From assembly GCF_009900715.1 (NCBI RefSeq), contig NZ_JAAAJC010000001.1, positions 1,167,216-1,231,215 on the forward strand: a stretch of 64,000 nt of DNA. Reading direction: 5' to 3'. Below are positions 25,853-35,553 of this stretch, one piece after another (position 1 is the stretch's first letter; each line of letters begins with the position of its first letter). Below the pieces are notes generated by a model. It was not told the origin of the DNA. It did not search any database and saw only the letters and a list, made by a program, of their open reading frames with translations. Position numbers and translations under genes: made by a program. The DNA is from Halococcus salsus. Its GTDB lineage: Archaea; Halobacteriota; Halobacteria; Halobacteriales; Halococcaceae.

Positions 25853-26947
25853 ATGCACGAACGCACTCGGCGACGGGTTCTCACGGCGAGCGGGGCGGCC
25901 GCCGTCTCCGTGATGGGGCTGTCCGGCTGCGTCGGTCAGAGTAGTCCGAGCGGCAACGACAGTGCCAACGGCACCAACAACGAGGTGGAGAACAGCAGTG
26001 CCGGCGGTGGGAGCAGCAGCGGCGGGGAACTCACGGTCGCCTACGTGCCGATCTACCCGAACATGCAGCACTACATCATGCAGGAGGAGGGCTATTACGA
26101 CGCCCTCGATACCGAGGTGACGGCCAAGCGCTTCTCCGACGGTCCGAGCGTGGTCAAGGCGTTCGCGAGCGACGAGGTCGACGTCGCGCTGTTCGGTGTC
26201 ACGCCGGCGATGGTGCTCACGGACAAGGGCAAACAGGCCGACGTCCTGGCGGCGAACAGCCGAAACGGTTTCCGGGTGATGGCGACGAACGCCTTCGGCG
26301 ACTTGTACGCGGACCAGCATGGTGACGCGTTCTCGGCGTTCGAAAAGCGGGAGGGTCGGAAGGTGACGTTCGGGGTCCCGCCCGACGGCAGCGTTCCCGA
26401 CATCGCCCTCCGATACTGGATCGAACGGGACCTCGGTCTCGGGGAGCTAGAATCGGTCGTGGACAAGGTGACGGTCTCCCCGGCGAAGGCCCCACAGACG
26501 ATGGGGAGCGGCGGGGTCGACGCGACGATGATCCAGGAGCCGTTCGCGACGGTGATCGAGAACGAGCAGGGCTTCGGGGAGGTCGCCTGGTCGGGCGATA
26601 TCCTGCCGGGCCACCCGGTCACGGTGACGTTCGTCCAGAACAGCGTTCCGAGGGATATCGCCGAAGGGTTCGTCGAGCAGCACAGCAAGGCGACGAAATT
26701 CGTCCGGAAAAACCCGAAGAAGGCGGCCGAGGACGCCGCGGCGGTCATCGGTTCCGGTGTCAGTACCGACCTGGCACGGAAGGCGATCGACTCGCAGGCG
26801 TCCGACTTCCTCTCGGATCCCCACGAGGTACGAACCCAATCCAAGACGATGGCTCGACTCGTCGAGGAGATCGGGAACACGGAGTCGGTGGTGTCGCCGA
26901 AACAGCTGTTCGATTTCAGCGTCTACGACGCCGTCTCGAAGCGATGA
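25853..26947 (+). CDS. TauA/NMT1-type ABC substrate-binding lipoprotein
   Basis: A 364-residue secreted binding protein. The N-terminus has a twin-arginine motif (RRRVLTASGA), a hydrophobic stretch and a lipobox (LSGC), so Tat export and lipid anchoring are expected. A Ser/Gly/Asn linker follows to about residue 60. The mature domain has the NitT/TauT pattern: LTVAYVPIYPNMQHY, DVALFGVTPAMV, VTFGVPPDGSVPDIAL and DATMIQEPFATVI. The family takes up sulfonates, nitrate, aliphatic or pyrimidine-type compounds; the ligand is not clear. The stop overlaps the permease start by 4 bp. Confidence 0.9.
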   Translation: MHERTRRRVLTASGAAAVSVMGLSGCVGQSSPSGNDSANGTNNEVENSSAGGGSSSGGELTVAYVPIYPNMQHYIMQEEGYYDALDTEVTAKRFSDGPSVVKAFASDEVDVALFGVTPAMVLTDKGKQADVLAANSRNGFRVMATNAFGDLYADQHGDAFSAFEKREGRKVTFGVPPDGSVPDIALRYWIERDLGLGELESVVDKVTVSPAKAPQTMGSGGVDATMIQEPFATVIENEQGFGEVAWSGDILPGHPVTVTFVQNSVPRDIAEGFVEQHSKATKFVRKNPKKAAEDAAAVIGSGVSTDLARKAIDSQASDFLSDPHEVRTQSKTMARLVEEIGNTESVVSPKQLFDFSVYDAVSKR

Positions 26948-27792
26948 GCGTCGAAACCAGCGACGCCGACTCGGCTACGGAAGACGGGTTGTTTCCCGAC
27001 CTGAACCCGGGTCGGATCGTGAGAGGGACCCTCGGGACGGGGGGATTTCTCGTGCTCTGGTGGGTCGCGTCGTCGCTGATCGAGCCGGCGTACCTCCTCC
27101 CCGGACCGGCGGCGGCGGCGAGCGCCTTCGTCGAACAGTTCACGATGAGCGCGCGGTTCACCGTTCCGCTGGTCGGTGCCGAAGTTCAGACGTCGCGCAT
27201 GGTGGTGAAGCTCGCCCAGACCCTGCTCCACTACGTTCCGGGGCTGCTCGTCGGCGCTTCGTCCGGTATCGCGCTCGGGACCGCCCTCGGCTGGAGCGGG
27301 CGGCTCGACGACGCGCTGACCCCGGTCGTGCGGCTCCTCCGACCGATCCCGCCGCTGGCGTGGGTCGTCTTCGCGATCGTGTGGTTCGGGATCGGGCACG
27401 CCGGGGCGGCGTTCATCGTCTTCATCGGCGCGTTCTGGCTCAACTTCTACGGGGCGTACAGCGGCGTCGAGGACACGCCGGGGCGGCTCACGGAGGTCGC
27501 GTCGAGCCTCGGGGTGCGGGCGGACCTCGAGATGATCCGTCACGTCGTTCTGCCGAGCGCCGCCCCGCAGATCCTGACGAGCTTCCGGACGAGCATCGGC
27601 CGGTGTCTGATGATCGTCGTCGGCGCGGAGCTCTTCGGGGCTCCCGGGGTCGGCTACGAGATACTCAACGCCTCGAACAATCTCGCGATGGACACCAGCG
27701 TCGCGTACATGCTGGTGATAAGCCTCGTCTATCTCGTGATGGACGGGGCGTTCCGCGGTTTCGAACGGCGGGTGCTCGCGTGGCGCGAGTGA
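26944..27792 (+). CDS. TauC/SsuC-type ABC permease
   Basis: A 282-residue permease with about six membrane segments. The EAA loop that contacts the ATPase is visible as LTEVASSLGVRADLEMIRHVVLP near residue 180 (in part), before a final block of hydrophobic helices. An acidic N-terminal tail precedes the first helix. It lies between the binding protein (ATGA overlap) and the ATPase (GTGA overlap), so all three subunits are translated from one message. Confidence 0.92.
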   Translation: MSVETSDADSATEDGLFPDLNPGRIVRGTLGTGGFLVLWWVASSLIEPAYLLPGPAAAASAFVEQFTMSARFTVPLVGAEVQTSRMVVKLAQTLLHYVPGLLVGASSGIALGTALGWSGRLDDALTPVVRLLRPIPPLAWVVFAIVWFGIGHAGAAFIVFIGAFWLNFYGAYSGVEDTPGRLTEVASSLGVRADLEMIRHVVLPSAAPQILTSFRTSIGRCLMIVVGAELFGAPGVGYEILNASNNLAMDTSVAYMLVISLVYLVMDGAFRGFERRVLAWRE

Positions 27793-28637
27793 GCGACGGC
27801 GAGCCATCCGAACGGACCGACGACCGCACGACCGCCGCCGAACGTGCCGACGACGGGGACGAGGCCGACGAAACGCCGGCGATCCTCGTCGACGGGGTGA
27901 GCAAGCGTTACGAGTCCGATCGTCAGTCGATTCAAGCCCTCGACGACGTCCGCTTCAGCGTCGGGACCGGCGAGTTCGTCTGTCTCGTCGGCCCCTCGGG
28001 GTGTGGAAAGACGACGCTCCTCCGGGCGATCGCGGGGCTCGAACCCTCGATAAACGGGGCGGTCGTGATCGACGGCGAGCGGATCGACGGCCCGGGAACC
28101 GACCGTGGGATGGTGTTTCAGGAGTACGGTCTGTTCCCGTGGCTCACCGTTCAGGAGAACGTCTGTTTCGGGCTCGAACGCCAGGGGATGGCGCGGGAGG
28201 CCTGTGACGACCGGTGTTACGAGATGCTCGACCTCGTCGGGCTCGACGGGTTCGCCGACGCCTACCCGAAGGAGCTGAGCGGCGGCATGAAACAGCGGGT
28301 CGCCGTCGCCCGCGCGCTCGCCGTCGACCCCGGAATCCTCCTGCTGGACGAACCGTTCGGGAGCGTCGACGCGCGGACCCGCGAGCGGCTCCAGAACGAA
28401 CTCCTCGACATCTGGCGGGCGACCGAGAAGACGACGCTGTTCGTGACCCACGAGGTCGACGAGGCCGTCGTCCTCGGCGACCGGGTCCTCGTCATGGGTG
28501 CCGATCCCGGCCGGGTGGTGGAGGCGGTTGACATCGACCTCCCGCGGCCACGCTCCCGAACCGACGAGGCGTTCGTCGCGTACACCGAACGGGTCCGGTC
28601 GCTCATCGGTGACGGGGCGACCGGCCGACTTCGATGA
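27789..28637 (+). CDS. TauB/SsuB-type ABC ATPase
   Basis: A 282-residue nucleotide-binding subunit. After an acidic 30-residue lead come Walker A GPSGCGKTT, the Q-loop FQEYGLFPW, the signature LSGGMKQR, Walker B LLLDEPFG and the switch His in THEVDEA. The start is taken as the GTG at 27789, which overlaps the permease stop as GTGA; a GTG three codons earlier (27780) is possible. It powers uptake by the neighbouring permease. Confidence 0.92.
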   Translation: MSDGEPSERTDDRTTAAERADDGDEADETPAILVDGVSKRYESDRQSIQALDDVRFSVGTGEFVCLVGPSGCGKTTLLRAIAGLEPSINGAVVIDGERIDGPGTDRGMVFQEYGLFPWLTVQENVCFGLERQGMAREACDDRCYEMLDLVGLDGFADAYPKELSGGMKQRVAVARALAVDPGILLLDEPFGSVDARTRERLQNELLDIWRATEKTTLFVTHEVDEAVVLGDRVLVMGADPGRVVEAVDIDLPRPRSRTDEAFVAYTERVRSLIGDGATGRLR

Positions 28638-28831
28638 CCAAACGCCGAATATGCCGTGTAGAAGCCGCCAGCATCCTGACGACGTTCCTCTCGACCGGAT
28701 CGACGGGTTCGGTCCCCATCCGGGTTCACCGATGAGCGGTCGGCCCACGCCGACCGAAGTCGTGAATCAACGATGATCGGCTTCAGACGGCCGCAGACAC
28801 CCTTTTCCGACCGGCTCGACAAGAAAGCGCG

Positions 28832-29593
28832 ATGGCACTCGATACCGACCAGATAGACGGTTCGACGGCGATCGTCACCGGTGCGTCCTCGGGGATCGGC
28901 GAAGCGACGGCCAGTGCGCTCGCCGACCACGGCGCGAACGTCGTGCTCGCCGCGCGCCGCGAGGACGAACTCGAATCGCTCGCCGAGGCGATCGAAGCCG
29001 ACGGCGGCCGCGCGCTCGCCGTCCCCACCGACGTCACGAACGAGGCCGACCTCGACGCGCTCGTCGACACCACGCTCGACACCTTCGGGACGATCGACGT
29101 CCTCGTGAACAACGCCGGCGTGATGCTCCTCGAACCCGTCGAACGCGCCGACCGCGAGAACTTCCGGCAGATGGTCGAGGTCAACCTCCTCGGGTTGATG
29201 AACCTCACTCACGCCGTCCTGCCGGTGATGCAGGACCAGGGGAGCGGCCACATCGTCAACGTCTCCTCGACGGCCGGTCGACAGGCCAACGCGAACTCCT
29301 CGGGCTACAACGCGACGAAGTTCGGTGTCAACGGCTTCACCGAGGCACTCCGCCAGGAGGTCACGGGGGAGGGGATCCGCACCACGATAGTCGAACCCGG
29401 TGCGGTCGAGACCGAGCTTCCAGAGCACATCCCCGACGAGGAGGTCAAAGAGCAAATGGAGGAGGGCCTGTTCGATTCGATGACGCCGCTCCAGAGCGAG
29501 GACATCGCCCGAGCGGTCGCCTACGCCGTGACCCAGCCCCAGCACGTCAGCATCAACGAGATGCTGGTTCGACCGACCGACCAGGAGCGCTGA
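28832..29593 (+). CDS. Short-chain dehydrogenase/reductase
   Basis: A 253-residue classical SDR. The cofactor loop is TGASSGIGEATA (about residues 16-27), the structural motif NNAG is near 91, catalytic Ser is in NVSSTAG near 141, and YNATK near 154-158 carries the catalytic Tyr and Lys. All four tetrad elements are present. The basic R-R-E after strand 2 (LAARREDE) suggests NADP preference. Substrate unknown. A short promoter region of about 190 bp separates it from the ABC ATPase gene. Confidence 0.9.
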   Translation: MALDTDQIDGSTAIVTGASSGIGEATASALADHGANVVLAARREDELESLAEAIEADGGRALAVPTDVTNEADLDALVDTTLDTFGTIDVLVNNAGVMLLEPVERADRENFRQMVEVNLLGLMNLTHAVLPVMQDQGSGHIVNVSSTAGRQANANSSGYNATKFGVNGFTEALRQEVTGEGIRTTIVEPGAVETELPEHIPDEEVKEQMEEGLFDSMTPLQSEDIARAVAYAVTQPQHVSINEMLVRPTDQER

Positions 29594-29688
29594 CGGGAAC
29601 CGTCCCAAATGGGTAGGAACGGCCGCGGATCGGGGCGCGGGCTTCCGCGAGACGCAACTACTTGTCCGCCGATCGCGAACGGCCCGGC

Positions 29689-29921
29689 ATGGATTTCGAG
29701 GCGAGCGACGAGGGGAACGAGTCGTCGACCGGGAGGGGAACGTCATCGGCGAGATCACGGCCGTTCGGGACGGCAACGGCTACGTGAAGAAGACCGGTGA
29801 GGAGCGCGTCGTCGACGCGATCACGACGAGTCTCGGGTGGGACGACAGCGCAATTCAGGAGCTCGAAGGCGAACACGTGGACGCCATCGACGACACCGAA
29901 GTCCGACTCCGGGAGTTCTGA
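29689..29921 (+). pseudogene. Frameshifted small PRC-barrel-like protein
   Basis: The ATG at 29689 opens a frame encoding MDFEASDEGN, a typical start of small haloarchaeal PRC-barrel-like proteins, but that frame soon becomes Ser/Arg-rich nonsense and stops. From 29721 a neighbouring frame continues the expected protein (VVDREGNVIGEITAVRDG … LGWDD … DTEVRLREF, stop at 29919). One base appears to be missing near 29719-29721. It is either a real frameshift or a sequencing error. The combined product would be about 78 residues. Confidence 0.55.
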
Positions 29922-29974
29922 AGCGGTCCGAACGGCCGGCGAGGATTTATACCGACATCCATTATCCACCCACG

Positions 29975-30022
29975 ATGGCCCGATCGTTCGAAACCGTTCG
30001 TCGGCGGGGCGGGATAGCGTGA
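29975..30022 (+). CDS. Possible 15-codon leaderless micro-ORF
   Basis: A TATA-like TTTATA lies at 29946-29951, about 26 nt before this ATG. The 15-residue frame (MARSFETVRRRGGIA) ends in GCGTGA, whose GTG is the possible start of the next small membrane protein (GTGA overlap). It may act as a translational leader. There is no independent evidence of expression. Confidence 0.25.
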   Translation: MARSFETVRRRGGIA

Positions 30023-30213
30023 ACCTCGGTGTGAGCTCGGAGCACGTTCTGTCCGGTATGGAGCGTCTGGCGGCGCTCTGTATCGCCCTCGGGCTGATAC
30101 TGGGGCTCATGCGGCGGTTGGTCTTCCAGCTCCCGTCCCGACTGGGGGTCTGGATGATGTTCTTCGGGTTGTTCCTGTTGATCCTCACCGTTGCGCTCGA
30201 TCGAACGCTGTGA
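30019..30213 (+). CDS. Small membrane protein (51-64 aa)
   Basis: A very short protein with two hydrophobic stretches, LAALCIALGLILGL and VWMMFFGLFLLILTVAL, separated by a basic turn (MRRLVFQLPSR), suggesting a two-helix membrane hairpin. It can start at the GTG 30019, which overlaps the stop of the micro-ORF, or at the ATG 30058. No family recognised. It lies between the frameshifted PRC-like gene and the acidic lipoprotein gene. Confidence 0.45.
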   Translation: MNLGVSSEHVLSGMERLAALCIALGLILGLMRRLVFQLPSRLGVWMMFFGLFLLILTVALDRTL

Positions 30214-30251
30214 GACGCGTCTCCCCCGAACGACGTCACTGATGAGCGAGC

Positions 30252-30256
30252 TTTTA
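30252..30256 (+). promoter_or_regulatory. TATA-like box of the Ser/Asp lipoprotein gene
   Basis: TTTTA at 30252-30256 is about 30 nt before the ATG at 30284, which supports that leaderless start over the in-frame ATG at 30242. Confidence 0.4.
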
Positions 30257-30283
30257 CGGGACGGCGACGAACGACGGAGCGTC

Positions 30284-30772
30284 ATGCGCCGACGAAAATA
30301 TCTGATCACAGCCGGAGCGCTATCGGCCGGGCTCCTCGCGGGCTGTAGCAGCGGCGACGGCGGGAACAACAGTAGCGGCGGCGGAAGCGGCGGAAGCGGC
30401 GGTACCGAGGGCGACGACGGCGACAGCGACACGGCTGCCGGGTCGGGGAGCGAGAGCGATGCCGATTCGGGGACCGATTCCGACGACTCCGATTCGGACA
30501 CCGATATGGGTTCGAACGGGAGCGACGAGGGTACTGACTCGGATTCCGACAACGAATCGGATAGCGACGACGACGCCGACAACGGGACGGATTCGAACGA
30601 GAGCGACGACACGGACACCGACGTCGACTCGGACGGCGGCAACGAGTCGGACGACGATTCGGACAGCGATACCGAGACGGCTTCGGATGGCGGCGACGGT
30701 TCGGACGAGAGCGACGACAGCGACACCGACGCCGATTCGAACGCCAGCGATTCGGACAACGACTCCGGCTGA
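30284..30772 (+). CDS. Ser/Asp-repeat lipoprotein
   Basis: A 162-residue exported protein made of a signal and a low-complexity chain. The N-terminus MRRRKYLITAG has a twin-arginine-like motif, a short hydrophobic core and a lipobox LLAGC (Cys at about residue 20). After a Gly/Ser linker, residues 45-162 are almost entirely Asp, Ser, Glu, Thr, Gly and Asn in SD-type dipeptides, with many N-x-S/T sequons (NGS, NES, NAS). It resembles the stalk of bacterial SD-repeat surface proteins. No folded domain is evident. It is a likely substrate for N- or O-glycosylation at the cell surface. Confidence 0.72.
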   Translation: MRRRKYLITAGALSAGLLAGCSSGDGGNNSSGGGSGGSGGTEGDDGDSDTAAGSGSESDADSGTDSDDSDSDTDMGSNGSDEGTDSDSDNESDSDDDADNGTDSNESDDTDTDVDSDGGNESDDDSDSDTETASDGGDGSDESDDSDTDADSNASDSDNDSG

Positions 30773-30992
30773 CGAAAGCGGGCGGAGGTCACACCGGCCG
30801 ACGGCACGGACCGGCGCTCGAAAGCCGAATGGACAACCGGTGGACGGCGATACGACGACTCGGGGCGAAGGAGGATTCACCCCATTCCCCTTGCTGTCCT
30901 CCGATGGCCCCCTTCGCGCGCCAGTTCTCGACACCGAACGTCAGCGGCCAGGGAGCTGGACAGCCGGATCGACATGACCGTTTTTCACCCCG

Positions 30993-32051
30993 TCAATCGA
31001 GCGCCGCGAGGTCCGCTTCGAGCGCGTCGGCCGCGTCGAGTCGAAGCCGTTCGGCGGTCGTTTCGTCGAGACGGGCCGGTCCCGATATCGAGCCCGTGAG
31101 CGGTCGATAGTTCGCGGGATCGAAGCCCATCGTTTCGAGATAGTCACGGACGTCCGGCGCACCGATGCCGTCCTCGACGGCCGCGTCGGTCAGTTCGCGG
31201 AGTTCGGCGAAGGGCGGAACGCCGATCCGTTCGTCGCCGACCGCGGGGTCACCGACCTGCACTGGGGTGTCGTTCGTGCGCTCGACGAGGTCCGCGACCG
31301 TCCCGACGAGTTCGAGGACCTGACTCGGAAGCGCCGTGTCGGGTGCACGCCACTCGACCGTCGGCTGCGCCCCTCGAAGTCGGACCGGCGTCAGTACCGC
31401 GTTCTCGGGCTGGAAGTGTTCGTCGAACACCGCGTCGTCGATGCCCACCTCGTGTGCGATCGTTCGCAGCTCGCGGTAGCGGGCCTCGATGCGGCTCTCC
31501 CACTCCGCGACGTCGGTCGCGTACTCCCAGAGGTCACGATAGCGCTCGAATCGCGCGCCCGATTCGTGACGGTAGACGTGGGCCCGCGAGCAGTTCGCGA
31601 CCCGCTCGCCACGGTAGTACGGCGACGAGCTCACCAGCGCGAGCGCGGGGTCGAGCGCGGTCAGGAGGTTGAGCTGTCGTGTCACGCGCTCGCGCTCGAA
31701 GTGGACGTGTGTGCCGGCACAGTTCTTCGCGGGCTCGATGCCGTCGCCGTAGATGCGTTCGAGGAGCTTCCCGCGGGCCGACCGGACCGCTCCGGTCTGT
31801 GACGAGAGCGGCGTTCCGAGCGGCACGAGCCGCCGTCCATCGGACGCGGCGGCCCCCATCACCGCTTCGAGCACCTCGACGAGCGTCTCGCGGAGCGCCG
31901 GGATCGAACCGACCGGCGGGGTCTCGACCTCGATCATCGCGTCGACGAACTCGGGCGAGACACGGTCGTGTGCCTCGACGAGGTCACGCCCGTCGCACAA
32001 CCTCCCGTCCCCGTCGACCACCCAGTATTCGGCTTCCAGTCCTAATCGCAT
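30993..32051 (-). CDS. gshA: Glutamate-cysteine ligase family 2 enzyme (GshA-type)
   Basis: A 352-residue ATP-dependent carboxylate-amine ligase of the GCS2 family, which in haloarchaea makes gamma-glutamylcysteine, their main low-mass thiol. The start MRLGLEAEYWVVD is the family N-terminus with the metal-binding Glu residues. CAGTHVHFE (about residues 111-119) is the conserved H-x-H region, and VEWRAPDT near 238 a further active-site element. YRGERVANCSRAHVYRH sits between them. The C-terminal region may be a lid. Specificity could also be for other amines. Confidence 0.75.
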   Translation of the reverse strand: MRLGLEAEYWVVDGDGRLCDGRDLVEAHDRVSPEFVDAMIEVETPPVGSIPALRETLVEVLEAVMGAAASDGRRLVPLGTPLSSQTGAVRSARGKLLERIYGDGIEPAKNCAGTHVHFERERVTRQLNLLTALDPALALVSSSPYYRGERVANCSRAHVYRHESGARFERYRDLWEYATDVAEWESRIEARYRELRTIAHEVGIDDAVFDEHFQPENAVLTPVRLRGAQPTVEWRAPDTALPSQVLELVGTVADLVERTNDTPVQVGDPAVGDERIGVPPFAELRELTDAAVEDGIGAPDVRDYLETMGFDPANYRPLTGSISGPARLDETTAERLRLDAADALEADLAALD

Positions 32052-32515
32052 GACGTCCCTATCTGTATGGGGTATCTGTATCTGATGTTTTCCGTACTAC
32101 CCGACGATGCGCGCCGTGGCGCGGAAATGAGCGATTCGAGCCGTTACGGGGCTGAAATCCCGGACGAACCGGTGGTCGCCCGTTCCGCTCCACGACGACG
32201 ATCGTTCGGTCCACGACCGATTACGTGAGGGGTCGGGATGGGTCGATGGCTTGCGGGGGCCGGCACGTTATTCACGATAGAGAATAAAGAATACCCGTGC
32301 GCGGTCATCGAGACATCCTTGCCACTGGGCGAGTGCCCTCGCCGGCCGACCGAGACCTCGACCTCGAATAAAGAAGTCCGACTAGAGATCGGATCGAGAT
32401 CCCCGTACAGAATCCGTGTTACGATGGTTTGTTGCAGCTCATCTCGAATCGGAACACGACACGTCAGTGATCCGGTGGGCATAGAGTAAAGTATTCGGAG
32501 CCGAATCGTCACCTA
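32052..32515. other. Divergent promoter region between gshA and glpA
   Basis: A 464-bp spacer relatively rich in A+T, with no supported gene. Contents: a direct repeat TATCTGTAT at 32060-32068 and 32073-32081 next to the gshA start, an inverted repeat TTATTC/GAATAA (32268-32273 and 32282-32287, 8-bp spacer), and an AT-rich element AGAGTAAAGTATTC (about 32483-32496) shortly before glpA. These may be regulator sites. Short frames across it have poor codon bias and are rejected. Confidence 0.5.
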
Positions 32516-34279
32516 ATGGATGGAACAGTGGCGGTGATCGGCGGTGGCTCCACGGGGACGGGTATCGCCCGGGACTTGGCGATGCGCGGGTTCGACGTGA
32601 CGCTCGTCGAGAAGGGCAACCTCACCCACGGGACCACCGGCCGGATGCACGGCCTGCTTCACAGCGGGGGTCGCTATGCGGTCTCCGACCGGTCGAGCGC
32701 CCGTGAATGTATCGAGGAGAACCGGGTTCTCCGGGAGATCGCGACCCACTGTGTCGAGATGACCGGCGGGTTGTTCGTCCAGAAGGAGGGCGACGCCGAC
32801 GAGTACTTCGAGGAGAAGCTCGAGGGCTGTCGGGAGTGTGACATCCCGGCCGAGGTGGTTTCGGGGAAGGAAGCCCGAGAGATCGAGCCCTACCTCGCGA
32901 AGGACGTCAAGCGCGCGATCCGGGTACCCGACGGCGCGATCGACCCCTTCCGGTTGTGTGTCGCGAACGCCGCGAGCGCGATCGAACACGGCGCACGTAT
33001 CGAGACCCACGCCAAAGTCACCGACGTCCTCGTCGAGGACGGTGAAGTCGTGGGCGTCGAGGTCGAACACGAGAGCGGGCCGGGAAAGCGCGTTCACCGG
33101 AAACCTGGAACGACCGAGGAGATCCGCGCCGACTACGTCGTGAACGCCACGGGCGCGTGGGCGGGCCGCGTCGGCGCGATGGCGGGCGTCGACGTCGAAG
33201 TTCGGCCCTCGAAGGGTGTGATGGTCGTGATGAACACCCGACAGGTCGATACCGTCGTCAATCGGTGCCGACCGAAGGGCGACGCCGACATCATCGTGCC
33301 CCACGAGACCGCCGCGATCCTCGGCACGACGGACGAAGAGGTCGAGGACCCGGAGGACTACCCCGAGGAGGGCTGGGAGGTCGACCTGATGATCGACACG
33401 CTCTCCGAACTCGTGCCGATCCTGAAGGATGCGCGGACCATTCGCTCGTTCTGGGGCGTGCGGCCGCTCTACGAACCCCCAGGAACCGGGACGACCGATC
33501 CCACGGATATCACGCGGGACTTCTTCCTGCTCGACCACGAGGAGCGCGACGATTTGCCTGGGCTGACCAGCATCGTCGGCGGGAAGTTCACCACGTATCG
33601 ATTGATGGCCGAGAAGATCTCGGACCACGTCTGCGAACAGTTCGGGGTCGAGGCCGAGTGTCGCACCGCCGACGAACCCCTGCCAGGCAGTGAGGACATC
33701 GGAAACCTCGAAGAGTACATGGACGAGTTCGGGCTTCGATCACCGATCGCGAAGCGGAGCACGAAACGTCTCGGAAGCTTCTCGCCGCAGGTGCTCGGCG
33801 GAAGCAACCCCAACCCCGTCGTGTGTACCTGCGAGGCCGTGACCAGCGCCGAGATCGACAAGGCGATCGACGAATCGGGGACCGACCTCAACGCGGTTCG
33901 GCTCCGCACCAGGGCGTCGATGGGGAACTGTCAGGGGGCGTTTTGCTGTCAGGGGATCGCGAGCCAGCTCCACCCGACCTACGACGAGCCGACGGTGCGC
34001 GACGCCTACGACGAACTCTACCAGGAACGCTGGAAAGGCGAGCGCCACGGGCTCTGGGGCGAACAGCTCTCACAGGCCGCGCTGAAGTACGCCCTCCACG
34101 CCACGACGCTGAACCGCGACCGCGACCCCGCCGCCCGCGAGTCCGACCTCGACTTCGCGGCGTTCGACGACGGTCGATCGACGGACGACGTCGAACCGGA
34201 CACCTCGCGTGGCACGCGCGAGACCGCCGCCGACGGCGGCCGACTCCCACCGAACGAGGGGCCCGATGGCGATTCGTGA
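32516..34279 (+). CDS. glpA: Anaerobic-type glycerol-3-phosphate dehydrogenase subunit A
   Basis: The FAD-containing catalytic subunit that oxidises glycerol-3-phosphate to dihydroxyacetone phosphate. The 587-residue protein starts with the dinucleotide motif [17 protein letters not shown], then [17 protein letters not shown], a second FAD strand VNATGAWAG near 213, and a C-terminal BFD-like [2Fe-2S] domain with CTCE (about 439-442) and NCQGAFCC (about 473-480). The C-terminal 40 residues are acidic and disordered. No glycerol kinase gene is adjacent in this window. The 3' end overlaps glpB by 14 bp. Confidence 0.95.
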   Translation: MDGTVAVIGGGSTGTGIARDLAMRGFDVTLVEKGNLTHGTTGRMHGLLHSGGRYAVSDRSSARECIEENRVLREIATHCVEMTGGLFVQKEGDADEYFEEKLEGCRECDIPAEVVSGKEAREIEPYLAKDVKRAIRVPDGAIDPFRLCVANAASAIEHGARIETHAKVTDVLVEDGEVVGVEVEHESGPGKRVHRKPGTTEEIRADYVVNATGAWAGRVGAMAGVDVEVRPSKGVMVVMNTRQVDTVVNRCRPKGDADIIVPHETAAILGTTDEEVEDPEDYPEEGWEVDLMIDTLSELVPILKDARTIRSFWGVRPLYEPPGTGTTDPTDITRDFFLLDHEERDDLPGLTSIVGGKFTTYRLMAEKISDHVCEQFGVEAECRTADEPLPGSEDIGNLEEYMDEFGLRSPIAKRSTKRLGSFSPQVLGGSNPNPVVCTCEAVTSAEIDKAIDESGTDLNAVRLRTRASMGNCQGAFCCQGIASQLHPTYDEPTVRDAYDELYQERWKGERHGLWGEQLSQAALKYALHATTLNRDRDPAARESDLDFAAFDDGRSTDDVEPDTSRGTRETAADGGRLPPNEGPDGDS

Positions 34280-35546
34280 GGACGTCCTCGTCGTCGGCGG
34301 CGGTCTCGCCGGGATGAGCGCCGCGCTCTCGGCCGCCGAGACCGGAGCCACGGTCAGATTGCTCTCACACAAGAAGAGCACGCTCCGTCACGCCAGCGGC
34401 CTCGTGGACTGTCTGGGCTACACCGGCGACGACGGCCCGCTCGCGGACCCGTACACCGGGCTATCCGACCTCCCCAACGAGCATCCCTACCGGGTTGTCG
34501 GTGAATCGGCGATCCGCGAGGGATTCGACCGCTTCGATGGCGTGGTCGGCGACAGTTATCGGGGTGGTCACACCGACGCCAACGCGCTCGTCCCCACCCA
34601 GGCCGGCACGATCAAACCGACGGCGCGCTATCCGGCCTCGATGGCCGCGGGCCTCGCGAGCGACGCCCGCTCGACCTTGTTGGTTGGATTCGAGGGATTG
34701 AGCGACTTCGACGCGCCGCTCGCCGCCGACCGTCTCGCCGCGGCGGGCGTCCCGTTCGATGTCCGAGGTGTGACGCTCCGCTTCCCGAAGGAGTTCCGCG
34801 CCGACGCCAAACTCACGCGGTACGCGCGCGCGCTCGACCGCGACGAGGAACCCGACAGGGACCGCGCGCCGCGGTTCGACGGGGTTCGGCGGGCGCTGGC
34901 CGAACTCGTCAGACCGAAACTCGACGGGGCCGAGCGCGTCGGCTTTCCCTCGCTCGTCGGCGACGACGAGAACGACGTGGTGCGCGAGGACTTGGCGAAT
35001 CGTCTCGACGTCCCCGTGTTCGAACTCGCCGCGTCGCCGCCGAGCCTTCCAGGGGTTCGCCTCGAATCCCTCTTCCTCGCGGCGCTCGACGAGGCGGGCG
35101 TCCGACGAACCACGGGCAACCCCGTCGTCGACTACGAATCGGAGGACGGGGCCCTCACGACGGTCTACACGGACAAGAACGGCCAGCGCGTGCCGTACGG
35201 TGCCGACCAGTTCGTGCTCGCGACGGGCGGGCTGGTAGGGAAGGGGATCGGGAGTTCGCGCGATGGCGTTCGCGAGCCGGTCTTCGACTGTCACATCCCC
35301 CACCCCGAGGACCGATACGACTGGTCCGCGACCGACGCCTTCGGCGACCAGCCGTTCGCCCGCTTCGGTGTCGTCCCCGACGACGACCTCCGGCCGCTCG
35401 ACGCGGCCGGCGATGTCGAATTCTCGAACCTCCGTGCCGCCGGCAGCGTGCTCGGCGGTGCGGACTTCGCCGCCCAGAAGTGCGGGAGCGGCGTCTCGCT
35501 CGCGACCGGTCACGTGGCCGGCGAGCGTGCAGGAGCCCTGATCTGA
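34266..35546 (+). CDS. glpB: Anaerobic-type glycerol-3-phosphate dehydrogenase subunit B
   Basis: A 426-residue FAD/NAD-binding subunit of the GlpABC complex. It starts with [18 protein letters not shown] (about residues 8-25). [17 protein letters not shown] near 315 and [16 protein letters not shown] near 398 are the late FAD-binding elements. The ATG at 34266 is chosen because it opens three residues before the first strand; it lies within the end of glpA. It is separated from glpC by 7 bp. Confidence 0.92.
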   Translation: MAIREDVLVVGGGLAGMSAALSAAETGATVRLLSHKKSTLRHASGLVDCLGYTGDDGPLADPYTGLSDLPNEHPYRVVGESAIREGFDRFDGVVGDSYRGGHTDANALVPTQAGTIKPTARYPASMAAGLASDARSTLLVGFEGLSDFDAPLAADRLAAAGVPFDVRGVTLRFPKEFRADAKLTRYARALDRDEEPDRDRAPRFDGVRRALAELVRPKLDGAERVGFPSLVGDDENDVVREDLANRLDVPVFELAASPPSLPGVRLESLFLAALDEAGVRRTTGNPVVDYESEDGALTTVYTDKNGQRVPYGADQFVLATGGLVGKGIGSSRDGVREPVFDCHIPHPEDRYDWSATDAFGDQPFARFGVVPDDDLRPLDAAGDVEFSNLRAAGSVLGGADFAAQKCGSGVSLATGHVAGERAGALI

Positions 35547-35553
35547 CTTTCCA

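Noticed and set aside
32144-32512. 122-codon minus-strand frame in the gshA-glpA spacer
   Set aside because: Poor codon bias, high pI, overlaps promoter-like sequences; no domain.
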